The notes: generated from the letters alone by a model not told the origin. 64,000 bases of DNA from Fibrella aquatilis (GCF_017353255.1 NZ_JAFMYU010000003.1:359661-423660), one strand, 5' to 3'; numbered from the stretch's first letter, positions 52,511 to 61,516 are shown. Numbers and translations are program-made.

Positions 52511-53157
52511 CATTTCCCCCACTCGCCGGGGTTTTGCCGCCAGGCGGCAAGTGAGTCGAGGGCTTCGGTGGGGATGTAGTTGAGGGTTTGGGCCTCCTGT
52601 ATGAGGGTGTTGTAGTCGCTGAGGCAAGCCAGTTTGACTCCGGCCTGGGCAAAATTATCGTCGGCGAGGGCAAATCCGTAGGTGAAAATGGCCACCATGC
52701 CCACCACCTCGGCACCCGCCTGCCGCAGGGCTTCGACCACTTTCAGCGAACTGCCGCCCGTTGAAATCAGGTCTTCGACGACAACGACTTTAGGGAGTGA
52801 GCCTGCTTCACCCGCCTCCAGCCGACCTTCGATCTGGTTGCCCATACCGTGCTTTTTAGGCTCCGGGCGCACGTAGCAGTAGGGGAGGCCAAGTTTATCG
52901 GCCATAAGCGCCCCCTGCGGAATGCCGGCCGTAGCTACGCCCGCAATGACTTGTACGTCAGGGAATTGATCCCGTACCAGCTCTGACAATGCGTCTTTGA
53001 TGTAGGTGCGCACGTCGGGATAAGCCAGCGTGACGCGGTTGTCGCAGTAGATGGGCGATTTCCAGCCCGAACTCCACGTGAAGGGGTCGTTGGGGCGGAG
53101 GCGAACAGCTTGCACAGTAAGCAGGTGGCGGGCAATGGTTTGGGCAACAGTAGACAC
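52510..53157 (-). CDS. pyrE: Orotate phosphoribosyltransferase
   Basis: 215-residue enzyme forming orotidine 5'-phosphate in pyrimidine synthesis. AVRLRPNDPFTWSSGWKSPIYCDNR is the conserved start, VIAGVATAGIP and YVRPEPKKHG supply substrate contacts, and VVVVEDLISTGGSS is the PRPP loop. Normal length. Its stop codon lies in the neighbouring heptad hairpin. Start MSTVAQTIARHLL is usual. Confidence 0.96.
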   Translation of the reverse strand: MSTVAQTIARHLLTVQAVRLRPNDPFTWSSGWKSPIYCDNRVTLAYPDVRTYIKDALSELVRDQFPDVQVIAGVATAGIPQGALMADKLGLPYCYVRPEPKKHGMGNQIEGRLEAGEAGSLPKVVVVEDLISTGGSSLKVVEALRQAGAEVVGMVAIFTYGFALADDNFAQAGVKLACLSDYNTLIQEAQTLNYIPTEALDSLAAWRQNPGEWGK

Positions 53158-53204
53158 AGGCAGTCGGCGAGTTTAATTCGGGTGCAATATTAGCCGTTAT
53201 ACCC

Positions 53205-54224
53205 ATGAAAACGCTCTTCCTCTTCTTCCTCTCGCTGCCCCTGCTGGCTCAACCAAAAACCAAAGGGCAGGTGGTGCGGCTCGACCCACGGTTTGACAAG
53301 CTCGTGCCAAAGGATGCCGTGCCCGAGGTGCTGGGTACTGGGTTTGAGTGGGCTGAGGGGCCTGTCTGGGTGAAAGCCACCGCCAGCGAACCTGGCTACC
53401 TGCTGTTTTCCGACGTGCCCAAAAACACCGTCTACCGCTATACCGACGCCGACGGTTGCAAACCTTTCCTGATGCCCTCTGGCTACACCGGGCGGGGCAC
53501 CTACAGCGACGAGCCGGGCAGCAACGGCCTCACCATAGACGCGCAGGGGCGGCTCATCAGCTGCGAACACGGCGACCGGCGGGTATCGGCCATGCCGCTC
53601 AATGGCGTAGGCGGCAAGATCACCCTGGCCGACCGGTATCAGGGCAAGCGGTTCAACAGCCCCAACGACGTGGTGGCCCATGCCAACGGTAGCTACTACT
53701 TCACCGACCCGCCCTACGGCCTGGCCAAAAAGGAAAACGACCCCAGCCGCGAAACGCCTTTGTTCGGGGTGTATCGCGTAGAGCCGACAGGCGCGGTGTC
53801 GCTGCTGGTGAAGGACCTGTCCCGGCCTAACGGCATTGCTTTTTCGCCCGACCAGAAGACCATGTACATCGGGCAGTCGTATGACCAGCGGCCCGTCATT
53901 ATGGCGTATCCAGTGCTCAAAGACGGTTCGGTAGGAGCGGGGCGGCTGGTGTATGACGTCTCGCCGCTCTGGAAACAGGGCCTTAGGGGCGCTCCCGATG
54001 GCCTGAAAGTCGATCAGCAGGGCAACATCTGGTCGAGCGGTCCGGGGGGCATTATTGTGCTGGCCGTTGACCCGAAAACAAGCGCGGGCACACTGCTGGG
54101 GCGGATCGAAACGGGCGAGGCCACCGCCAACTGCGGCTGGGGCGACGACGGCAGCACCCTCTATATCACCGCCGATGCGTATTTGTTGCGTATCAAAACA
54201 ACAGCCAAAGGTGCAGGCTGGTAA
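53205..54224 (+). CDS. SMP-30/gluconolactonase-family protein, exported
   Basis: 339 residues with signal peptide MKTLFLFFLSLPLLAQ. Gluconolactonase-type pattern: GFEWAEGPVWV (metal Glu), PGSNGLTIDAQGRLISCEHGDRRV, FNSPNDVVAHANGSYYFTDPPYG (Asn), and RPNGIAFSPDQKTMYIGQS with DGLKVDQQGNIW (Asp). This set supports real lactonase activity, more than the propeller at 15.9 kb. Probably periplasmic. Divergent from pyrE. Confidence 0.88.
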   Translation: MKTLFLFFLSLPLLAQPKTKGQVVRLDPRFDKLVPKDAVPEVLGTGFEWAEGPVWVKATASEPGYLLFSDVPKNTVYRYTDADGCKPFLMPSGYTGRGTYSDEPGSNGLTIDAQGRLISCEHGDRRVSAMPLNGVGGKITLADRYQGKRFNSPNDVVAHANGSYYFTDPPYGLAKKENDPSRETPLFGVYRVEPTGAVSLLVKDLSRPNGIAFSPDQKTMYIGQSYDQRPVIMAYPVLKDGSVGAGRLVYDVSPLWKQGLRGAPDGLKVDQQGNIWSSGPGGIIVLAVDPKTSAGTLLGRIETGEATANCGWGDDGSTLYITADAYLLRIKTTAKGAGW

Positions 54225-54363
54225 CAGGTGTTTTTTCTCCGTAAAACACCAGAAATACATCGAAAAAACCGGTCGCAACTTCCTCACTTCCCTGTAAATT
54301 TGTAAAGGTTGGTCGGTTTGCGAACTGGCGGCCAACGTAGCTTGACATCAGGAGGGTTGTTCC

Positions 54364-56343
54364 ATGTTAGAGAACAGGAAGTTTATCATTATTGGCGTGT
54401 TTTGTTTAGTGGGTTTGCTCTACGCCGCCCGCCTGTTTTACCTGCAAATTCTGGATGACAGCTACGCGCTGGAATCGTCGAGCAACTCGATCAAGCGGGT
54501 AATTGAAGTACCTTATCGTGGGCAGATCTACGACCGAAGCGGGAAGCTAATGGTCTATAACACACCCGTTTACGATCTGTATGTCACGCCCAAGCGGGTG
54601 AAGATTCCCGATACCCTGGCCTTCTGCCGGATGATGGATATTACCCTGCCGGAGTTCGACAGCATCATGAACTTAGCCAAAGGGTATTCAGCCGTGAAGC
54701 CATCGGTTTTTTTGCGGCAGCTTTCCAAAGAAGATTACGCCCGCATTCAGGATGCCCTGGTCGACTACCGGGGCTTCGAGCCGGTGATGAGTTCCATGCG
54801 CACCTACCCCGCCCACACCATGGCCAACGCCCTGGGCTACGTGTCGGAAATCAGCAAAAAGAGGCTCGAAACCCAGGAGACACCCTACTACCGGCAGGGC
54901 GATTATGTGGGTCATAATGGCCTGGAAGAGGCCTATGAGGTGGATCTGCGCGGCCGGCGGGGTATTAAGTACGTAATGCAAAACGTGCGGGGCGTAGACA
55001 AAGGCTCGTTTAAAAACGGTGAGTTCGACACGGCCGCCGTGGCTGGCAAAAACCTTTACACCGGCATCGACATCGACGTGCAGCGCTATGCCGACAGCCT
55101 GATGCTAAACAAGGTGGGCGCCGTTATTGCCCTCGACCCCAGCACGGGCGAGATCATCACATCGGTATCGGCCCCTACCTACGACCCCAACCTGCTCTCG
55201 TCGCGGTTCTTCTCGAAAAATTACCGGAAACTGATCTCGAATCCGTATAAGCCCTTGATTAACAGGCCGGTTATGGCCAGCTATCGGCCCGGCTCTACCT
55301 TTAAACTGATTCAGGCGCTCATTGCCCAGCAGCAGGGGTCGCTGTTTACCAGCACCTATTATAGCCATGCCGGGTCGCCGATGCGGTGTCACTGCCGGGG
55401 GGGCAACAACCTGCGCGGGGCTGTGCAGAACTCATGCAACCCGTATTTCTACCAGGTGTTTCGGAAATACATCTACCACAATGGTAATCCGAACACGTTC
55501 AAGGCGTCGGCGTTGGGGTTGCAGGAGTGGCACGACCATGTGATCAAGTTCGGCATCGGCGAAAAGCTTGGCGTCGATCTACCCAGCGAACTGCGGGGTA
55601 ACCTGCCCACTGTGGGTTTTTACGATAAAGCCTACCGCGGCGAGTTTCGGTGGAAATTCTCCAATATCTATTCGCTCAGTATTGGCGAGGGCGAATTGCT
55701 CATCAGCCCCCTTAAACTGGCTAACCTGGCGGCCACCATTGCCAACCGGGGGTGGTATATCACGCCCCATTACGTAAAGGGTATTGGCAACATGGGCGAG
55801 GGCATTCCAGAGAAATACAAAGAGAAACATTACACCGACATCGACCCGCAGTACTATCTGCCTGTAATTGAGGGTATGCGTATGGCCGTGGCGGCGGGTA
55901 CAGTGAAAAAAGATGCCGATATCAACGGCATCGACCTGTGTGGCAAAACGGGCACGTCGCAAAACGCCAAGTTTGGCCACGCCCATGACCACTCGATCTT
56001 CATCGGCTTTGCGCCCATGAACAACCCGAAGATCGCTATCGCCGTGTTTGTAGAAAACGCCGGCTGGGGTGGGGTGGCTGCCGCATCGGTGGCTGCCCTG
56101 GTCGCCGAGCGGTACCTGAAGCGGAAAACAGAGGCCACCAAACTGAACGACTGGCTTCTGAAGCAGAACTACATGCCACCGCTGTCAATGCTGCCCCAAC
56201 CGCGCACGTCTGCCTCCACGCCCAAGAAACCTGCCGATACGGCCACCAAAAAAGTACTACCCAAAGACTCCCTCCGCCGCCCGAAGCCTATGCTGACACT
56301 GGCAAGAGGTAATGAAAAATTGAGAATTAAGAATGAAGAATGA
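54364..56343 (+). CDS. mrdA: Penicillin-binding protein 2 (elongasome transpeptidase)
   Basis: 659-residue class B PBP. One N-terminal membrane helix (about 9-27), a pedestal domain with VIEVPYRGQIYDRSGKLM, and a transpeptidase domain with the catalytic S311-T-F-K314, S-C-N near 358 and K528-T-G. Works with RodA in lateral wall synthesis. Its last residues NEKLRIKNEE and stop are encoded in the AAGAATK hairpin that separates it from rodA. The start ATG opens MLENRKFIIIG. Confidence 0.95.
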   Translation: MLENRKFIIIGVFCLVGLLYAARLFYLQILDDSYALESSSNSIKRVIEVPYRGQIYDRSGKLMVYNTPVYDLYVTPKRVKIPDTLAFCRMMDITLPEFDSIMNLAKGYSAVKPSVFLRQLSKEDYARIQDALVDYRGFEPVMSSMRTYPAHTMANALGYVSEISKKRLETQETPYYRQGDYVGHNGLEEAYEVDLRGRRGIKYVMQNVRGVDKGSFKNGEFDTAAVAGKNLYTGIDIDVQRYADSLMLNKVGAVIALDPSTGEIITSVSAPTYDPNLLSSRFFSKNYRKLISNPYKPLINRPVMASYRPGSTFKLIQALIAQQQGSLFTSTYYSHAGSPMRCHCRGGNNLRGAVQNSCNPYFYQVFRKYIYHNGNPNTFKASALGLQEWHDHVIKFGIGEKLGVDLPSELRGNLPTVGFYDKAYRGEFRWKFSNIYSLSIGEGELLISPLKLANLAATIANRGWYITPHYVKGIGNMGEGIPEKYKEKHYTDIDPQYYLPVIEGMRMAVAAGTVKKDADINGIDLCGKTGTSQNAKFGHAHDHSIFIGFAPMNNPKIAIAVFVENAGWGGVAAASVAALVAERYLKRKTEATKLNDWLLKQNYMPPLSMLPQPRTSASTPKKPADTATKKVLPKDSLRRPKPMLTLARGNEKLRIKNEE

Positions 56344-56399
56344 TGGGTTTGTATGAAGGCTTGCCCATTCTTAATTCTTAATTCTGCATTCTTAATTCC
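56316..56399. repeat. Heptad hairpin, AAGAATK word
   Basis: Left words AATTGAG, AATTAAG, AATGAAG, AATGATG; right arm reverse-complements to AGAATTA, AGAATGC, AGAATTA, AGAATTA, AGAATGG. It encodes the mrdA C terminus on its left and ends 4 bases before the rodA ATG. Confidence 0.85.
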
Positions 56400-56402
56400 A
56401 TA

Positions 56403-57680
56403 ATGGCCCGTAACGCTGAAGTAACTCGTAATATCGATACTCTGACGGTGGTGCTGTACCTGGGCTGTGTGCTCATGGGCTGGCTCAATGTGTATGCCGC
56501 CGTGTATAGCCCCGAAGAGCAAACGCACCTTTTCGACATGAGTACCAACGCAGGCAAGCAACTGCTCTGGATCGGCACGTCGGTGCTGCTGATCATCTGC
56601 GTACTGGTGATCGACCATAAGTTCTACGACACTTTTGCGTTTGTGTTTTACCTGTTCATGATCGGTATGTTGCTGCTGGTGATGGTATTTGGCTCCAACA
56701 TCAACGGGTCGCGGTCGTGGTTCAAGTTTGGGGGATTTTCCCTCCAGCCAGCTGAGTTTGCCAAAGTGGCTACGAGCCTTGCCCTGGCCAAGTACCTCGA
56801 TCAGCCGGGTATAAACCTGACCAAACAGAAAGACCTGCTCTGGGTAGGCGGCATCATTGGGCTGCCTGCCCTGCTCATTATCCTCTCAAACGAAACCGGT
56901 TCCACGCTGGTGTTTTCGTCGTTTGTGATCATGCTCTATCGTGAGGGGCTGCCCGGCTGGATTCCGCTCACGGGCATTACCCTAGCCGTGCTGCTCATTC
57001 TGGCCCTGATTGTGCCGTTTAAATTCCTCTTTGCGGGTATTGCCGTGCTGTGCATTGTGGTGATCCTGCTGCTGCCGCGCTACAACCGCAACGTCCGCAA
57101 CATGGTTGGTATCGGCCTCATCGGCGTGGCCATGATGGTGACGGCCACCGGCGTCGATTTCTTCGTGAACAAGGTGCTGCAACCGCATCAGCGCAACCGC
57201 ATCAAAGTGCTTATCGACCCTAACGTAGACCCGCTGGGTGTAGGTTGGAACGTGACACAAGCTAAAATTGCCATCGGATCGGGCCGCCTCGACGGTAAAG
57301 GATTCCTGGAGGGTACCCAAACCAAGTTTGATTTTGTGCCCGAGCAAAGCACCGATTTCATCTTCTGCACCATCGGCGAAGAGCACGGCTTTATCGGCAG
57401 TATGGTGGTGATTATGCTGTTTATGGCCCTGCTGAGCCGCATTGTGATTCTGGCCGAAAAGCAACGCAGCAAGTTTGCCCGCGTCTATGGCTACTGCGTG
57501 GCGGGGATCATCTTTTTCCACGTGATGGTCAATATCGGCATGACCATTGGCCTGATGCCCGTCATTGGCATCCCCCTGCCCTTTTTCAGCTACGGTGGTT
57601 CCTCGCTCTGGTCCTTCACCATCCTGCTCTTTATATTCCTTAAACTCGACTCAAGACGGACAAATTCGCTGTTCAGTTAG
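56403..57680 (+). CDS. rodA: Rod shape-determining protein RodA
   Basis: 425-residue SEDS glycosyltransferase with about ten membrane helices, polymerising lipid II during elongation. Signatures: FGSNINGSRSWFKFGGFSLQPAEFAKV, DPLGVGWNVTQAKIAIGSG with GFLEGTQTKFDFVPEQSTDFIF, and the end GMTIGLMPVIGIPLPFFSYGGSS. Directly after its partner mrdA, the standard order; the repeat between them is the only spacer. Confidence 0.95.
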   Translation: MARNAEVTRNIDTLTVVLYLGCVLMGWLNVYAAVYSPEEQTHLFDMSTNAGKQLLWIGTSVLLIICVLVIDHKFYDTFAFVFYLFMIGMLLLVMVFGSNINGSRSWFKFGGFSLQPAEFAKVATSLALAKYLDQPGINLTKQKDLLWVGGIIGLPALLIILSNETGSTLVFSSFVIMLYREGLPGWIPLTGITLAVLLILALIVPFKFLFAGIAVLCIVVILLLPRYNRNVRNMVGIGLIGVAMMVTATGVDFFVNKVLQPHQRNRIKVLIDPNVDPLGVGWNVTQAKIAIGSGRLDGKGFLEGTQTKFDFVPEQSTDFIFCTIGEEHGFIGSMVVIMLFMALLSRIVILAEKQRSKFARVYGYCVAGIIFFHVMVNIGMTIGLMPVIGIPLPFFSYGGSSLWSFTILLFIFLKLDSRRTNSLFS

Positions 57681-57709
57681 GCAACCACGTCGAGGCTCCA
57701 ATAAGGATT

Positions 57710-58573
57710 ATGCAAAAGAAGCCTAAATCCATTCCTATAAATACGATTGCCGACGAGGTTAACACTGGCATTGCCATTGAAAAAATAGCCATTACCGATT
57801 TACCGGAAGAGCATATACTAGACGCAAAAAGATCGCACCGTGAAGATCGGCATACATTTTTTTTGCTTGAAAAGGGAGTAGTTGCTATTGAAATTGATTG
57901 TCAAAAGCAGTTGATCAGATCGCCCGCCGTCGTTTACATTCACCCAAATCAGGTGCATCGAATTCTATCCTTTGAACAGGTACTAGTAAGCAGTTGGGCA
58001 ATCGATAATGAACAGTTAAATCCTGCGTATCTGACGTGGCTGGAAGCAATTACACCGGTAAAGCCATTGCCTTTAAACAAAGAAACATTTTCGCTTATTT
58101 CTGAAGCGGTATCACTCTCTATAAAATTGTTTAAACTAAAAAATGATAGGTTATATCATTCGCTGATAAAAGATAGTTGCAACGCCCTGGTGGGGCTTGT
58201 TATTTCGAACTATGTGGCACATGCCGGCGCAATAGACAAACTGTCGAGGTCAGATACTATTACCAAACTATTCCGGGCAACCTTAGACCGTCATTTTGCT
58301 ACTAGCAAAAAACCAGCAGACTATGCGCAACGGCTCAATATATCCACTCCTTACCTGAACGAATGCGTCAAAAGCACAACGGGTCACTCGGTTTCATACC
58401 ACATTCAGCAGCGAATTATGCTGGAGGCAAAACGTTTGCTTTCTCATACTGATAAATCGGTAAAAGAGATCGCTCTGGAGCTGGGTTATGAAGACTACCC
58501 TTACTTCTCCAGGCTATTCGGCAAGGTTACAGGGATAGCGCCGTTGACCTTCCGGAACAAAAACTGCGATTAG
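57710..58573 (+). CDS. AraC family transcriptional regulator
   Basis: 287 residues. N-terminal cupin-like sensor (FFLLEKGVVAIEIDCQKQLIRSPAVVYIHPNQVHRIL) and C-terminal double helix-turn-helix with KPADYAQRLNISTPYLNECVKSTTGHSVSYHIQQRIMLEAKRLL and KSVKEIALELGYEDYPYFSRLFGKVTGIAP, the AraC signature. More AT-rich than its surroundings, as is the next gene, which it probably regulates. Effector unknown. Confidence 0.9.
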   Translation: MQKKPKSIPINTIADEVNTGIAIEKIAITDLPEEHILDAKRSHREDRHTFFLLEKGVVAIEIDCQKQLIRSPAVVYIHPNQVHRILSFEQVLVSSWAIDNEQLNPAYLTWLEAITPVKPLPLNKETFSLISEAVSLSIKLFKLKNDRLYHSLIKDSCNALVGLVISNYVAHAGAIDKLSRSDTITKLFRATLDRHFATSKKPADYAQRLNISTPYLNECVKSTTGHSVSYHIQQRIMLEAKRLLSHTDKSVKEIALELGYEDYPYFSRLFGKVTGIAPLTFRNKNCD

Positions 58574-58597
58574 TCCAACACGTACCCTCTATTGTCA

Positions 58598-58628
58598 TTG
58601 GCTGCCCCTAACACGCACCATTCCTTTG
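58598..58628 (+). promoter_or_regulatory. Candidate promoter of the flavin monooxygenase gene
   Basis: TTG, a 20-base spacer and TTCCTTTG (one mismatch to TAnnTTTG), ending 24 bases before the ATG. The spacing fits the Bacteroidota consensus. An AraC-type operator could overlap, but I cannot define one. Confidence 0.33.
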
Positions 58629-58652
58629 CACAAACAAAAACTCGTGTAAAAA

Positions 58653-59780
58653 ATGGAAACGCTGAAAGAAAAAAAAGTCCTCGTTTCAGGGGCAAGTTTT
58701 GCTGGACTGTCAACGGCTTACTGGATGAACAAATTAGGTTATAAAGTAACCGTTGTTGAACTGGCAAATGGACTAAAAAAGGGCGGTACGCCTGTTGACA
58801 TCCGCGAACAGACCGTTGATATTGTCAGGCGGATGGGGCTACTTGAGCAGATCAAAGCAAATAGCCTCCGCATGGAATTGATGGAATTTAAAAATGCCGA
58901 TGATGTGACGGAGGGGTCAATGAAATTACAGAATAACGCTGAAGACAGTACGGATGATGACTGCGAAATTGAAAGAGACATGCTGCTCAGCATCTTGTTC
59001 GATACTGTAAAAAGCGATGTCGATTTTATCTTCAATAACAGCATCACAGTGTTGACAGAAACAGATGAGACTGTTCAGGTCACATTTAAAGATGGTGCTC
59101 AACAATCCTTCGATCTAGTGTTCGGTTGTGATGGACTACACTCAACGGTGAGAAAAATTTGGTTTGGTCCCGAAACCGATTATTCTCATTTTCTAGAACA
59201 ATATTTTTCTATCACTATCGTAAATAAATTGCTAATCAGGCAAAATACATCGCAGTTGTATAATGTGCCCGGTAAGGCAGTGATACTCAATGCCTACAAC
59301 AATAAGACGGATATTGTGCTGTGTTTCTTTTCAGAAAAAGAAATCCCTTACGATTACCGCAATGAAGAACAGCAGCGGAAAATTATTGTGGAACAGTTTT
59401 GCAGCCAAAAAAGCTGGCGAATTCCACACTTACTAGACGAAGTAAAAAGTGCTGAAGCGTTTTACTTCGATAAATTATGTCAAATAAAAATGCCTTCTTG
59501 GACAAAAGGTCGGGTGGCGTTGGTTGGTGATGCCGGTTATTGTGCTTCGCCCGCTGCCGGCATGGGTGGTTCATTGGCGATACATGGCGCTGCCGCATTA
59601 GCCGACGCGATGCTAAAACATGATGGCAATTATGCATTGGCCTTTCAGGATTACAATACTGCTTTGCGTCCCTTTATTGAGGAGGTGCAGGCAAATGCTG
59701 TAAATTTTGGACTAAACATGCTTGTTCCCAGAACCGAAGAGGCCATTCGGATGAGAAACACGCAAACAGACCACTTTTAA
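58653..59780 (+). CDS. FAD-dependent monooxygenase
   Basis: 375-residue group A flavin monooxygenase (PHBH/TetX-like). FAD motif GASFAGLSTAYW with E at the end of the second strand (VVEL), the DG-type FGCDGLHSTVR near residue 165, and GDAGYCASPAAGMGGSLAIHGA near 290. Family members hydroxylate aromatics, antibiotics or other small molecules. AT-rich and located directly after an AraC regulator, giving an inducible pair. Confidence 0.87.
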   Translation: METLKEKKVLVSGASFAGLSTAYWMNKLGYKVTVVELANGLKKGGTPVDIREQTVDIVRRMGLLEQIKANSLRMELMEFKNADDVTEGSMKLQNNAEDSTDDDCEIERDMLLSILFDTVKSDVDFIFNNSITVLTETDETVQVTFKDGAQQSFDLVFGCDGLHSTVRKIWFGPETDYSHFLEQYFSITIVNKLLIRQNTSQLYNVPGKAVILNAYNNKTDIVLCFFSEKEIPYDYRNEEQQRKIIVEQFCSQKSWRIPHLLDEVKSAEAFYFDKLCQIKMPSWTKGRVALVGDAGYCASPAAGMGGSLAIHGAAALADAMLKHDGNYALAFQDYNTALRPFIEEVQANAVNFGLNMLVPRTEEAIRMRNTQTDHF

Positions 59781-59796
59781 GTAGGCACTGACTCGT

Positions 59797-61410
59797 TCAT
59801 TTCTCCATCGTGGCGCGGCCGAGGTAGATCTCGTCTCCATTCAGGCGTACGGTGGTGTAGAACCGGTACCCATTGTCGACGTAGCGGACCATAAGGCTCG
59901 TTTTCTGGGCGGGCTTGGCGTAGGGCATACTGGCCGCAATCAGAATCTGGTTGCCTTTCACAATAGCCCTGGCATAGGGTAAGCCCCTGGTTTTGATCTG
60001 GTTAGAGTTGTATTTATACCAGTTCTGCCCCCCGTCATACGAACACTCCGTGTTCTGATTCAGAAACGTAGCATCGTTGGTGAACATGTCGCCGTGGTGC
60101 TTGAAGAGGCGCCACAGGCCGTGGATGAAATGCTCGTAGCAGGCATAGACCCGGTCGCTGTCGAGGCCCTGCCGTTCGGGGTCTTTAGGCGTGGGCTGAT
60201 CGGGGTGAATCTCTACCAGGTCGTCCCAGAAAATGCAGCCGTAAGCCCCCGTCATAAAGTAGAAAACGGCCGTTCCTTCGGCCACGGCGGGGGGAGCCGG
60301 GTTCGAGGCCTTATGGCTGTTGTTGAACGGCCCCTGCGTATTGAACATCCAGACGTACCCAAGCCGGGGCTTGTTCGACAGGCGGATGTTGTTTTCCTGC
60401 TCTGCCAGCACACTCGCCAGCCAATGCCGGTCGGCGTCGCCGGTATGTGGTATCGTGTAGTCGAAGTCGGGGTAGACGTAATAACAGCCAACCATCTGAA
60501 AATCAACGTAGTCGGAGAATGATTTGCCCACAATGTCGTCGGGCATACCGCGCTGCCTAGAAGTAGACGTGTGCCGGGCTTTCATGTCCCAAAGCGGAAA
60601 AGGCGCCTTTGCGTCGTAGTCCATGGCCCGCGAATAGCCGAAGCCATTGAGGGGCGTGGGACCGATGGAGCCTATCTGGGTGCGAGGGTCGGCCAGGTCG
60701 CGGGTGGCCTTCACAAAATAGGTGTAGAGGTTGGCTTGTTCCTGCAAGACATTGTCGGGAACGCCTTCATTTTCAATGTCGAAAAAGATTTTGCTATATC
60801 CGCTTTTATCCCGCCCGTTGGGGCAGTCGTTGTAGGTCTGGCACGACCCCGCCAGCCCCTGAATGGCCGAATAGATGTTCTGGAGCTTGTTGGGATTGCC
60901 TGGCATGGGCCGGAAGTACGTTTCGGGGGCCAGCTTGCCGTCGCCCGCCCAGGGAATGTTGTAGGGGTTCAGCCGAAAATGGTGCTGCCCCACGCCGTCG
61001 GTGCGCTGATCGAAGGTGAGGCGACTTTTCCAGCCGGGCTTGATATTGTTGGGGTCGCGGGCCACTTCTTCGTCCCACACCATCCGCGTACGGTCAATCG
61101 ACGAAAACCCCCGCCGGAAGAGCTTGTCCCATTCGTTGCCCAGGTGCAGGTTACGCCCCGCCGCGCAGAACGTGATGGAGCGGGTCTTGGGCAGGGTGAA
61201 GTCATCGACCACGTCGAGGCTCCAGTATCCTTTGCGAGTGGTGGGCGTGAATTTACTACGGGGCGTGGCCGTCAGCGGCGTCTCGTCAGGCAGTTTCCCC
61301 ACCACGGTAGCCCCCGCCGAGTGCACCATCCGGTCGGAACTGGTAAAAAACACGCTGCCCGAAACAGCCGTGAGCAAGATTAATAGTAGACGCATGGTGG
61401 TTTTGGACAT
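59797..61410 (-). CDS. Large secreted hypothetical protein
   Basis: 537 residues with a signal peptide (MSKTTMRLLLILLTAVSG...). The body reads as an (alpha/beta) enzyme-like domain: SLDVVDDFTLPKTRSITFCAAGRNL, KIFFDIENEGVPDNVL, VDFQMVGCYYVYPDFDY, and a C-terminal beta part (LMVRYVDNGYRFYTTVRLNGDEIYLG). Acidic residues in FFDIENEG could be catalytic as in TIM-barrel hydrolases, but I recognise no named family. A second ATG five codons in is also possible. It follows the AguB-like gene on the same strand, across a heptad hairpin. Confidence 0.55.
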   Translation of the reverse strand: MSKTTMRLLLILLTAVSGSVFFTSSDRMVHSAGATVVGKLPDETPLTATPRSKFTPTTRKGYWSLDVVDDFTLPKTRSITFCAAGRNLHLGNEWDKLFRRGFSSIDRTRMVWDEEVARDPNNIKPGWKSRLTFDQRTDGVGQHHFRLNPYNIPWAGDGKLAPETYFRPMPGNPNKLQNIYSAIQGLAGSCQTYNDCPNGRDKSGYSKIFFDIENEGVPDNVLQEQANLYTYFVKATRDLADPRTQIGSIGPTPLNGFGYSRAMDYDAKAPFPLWDMKARHTSTSRQRGMPDDIVGKSFSDYVDFQMVGCYYVYPDFDYTIPHTGDADRHWLASVLAEQENNIRLSNKPRLGYVWMFNTQGPFNNSHKASNPAPPAVAEGTAVFYFMTGAYGCIFWDDLVEIHPDQPTPKDPERQGLDSDRVYACYEHFIHGLWRLFKHHGDMFTNDATFLNQNTECSYDGGQNWYKYNSNQIKTRGLPYARAIVKGNQILIAASMPYAKPAQKTSLMVRYVDNGYRFYTTVRLNGDEIYLGRATMEK

Positions 61411-61418
61411 GACAAGGT

Positions 61419-61516
61419 AGTGATAAGTGGTGAGTGGTAAACGGTGAGTTTGCTTCCGCCAGAGCAGGCACGCTGGCGGAAGCAAACTCACCGTTTACCA
61501 CTCACCACTTATCACT
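61419..61516. repeat. Perfect heptad hairpin, AGTGGTR word
   Basis: Arms 61419-61462 and 61473-61516 are perfectly complementary over 44 bp with a 10-base loop, the same geometry as the hairpin at 34843-34938 (43 bp, 10-base loop). Words AGTGATA, AGTGGTG, AGTGGTA, AACGGTG lead to AGTTTGCTTCCGCCAG facing CTGGCGGAAGCAAACT. The AguB stop TGA lies in the right end. Confidence 0.95.

Noticed and set aside
53190..54335. 381-codon open frame antisense to the SMP-30 gene
   Set aside because: GC-rich genes often give long antisense frames; the forward protein has a signal peptide and family motifs, and the antisense text shows no domain.
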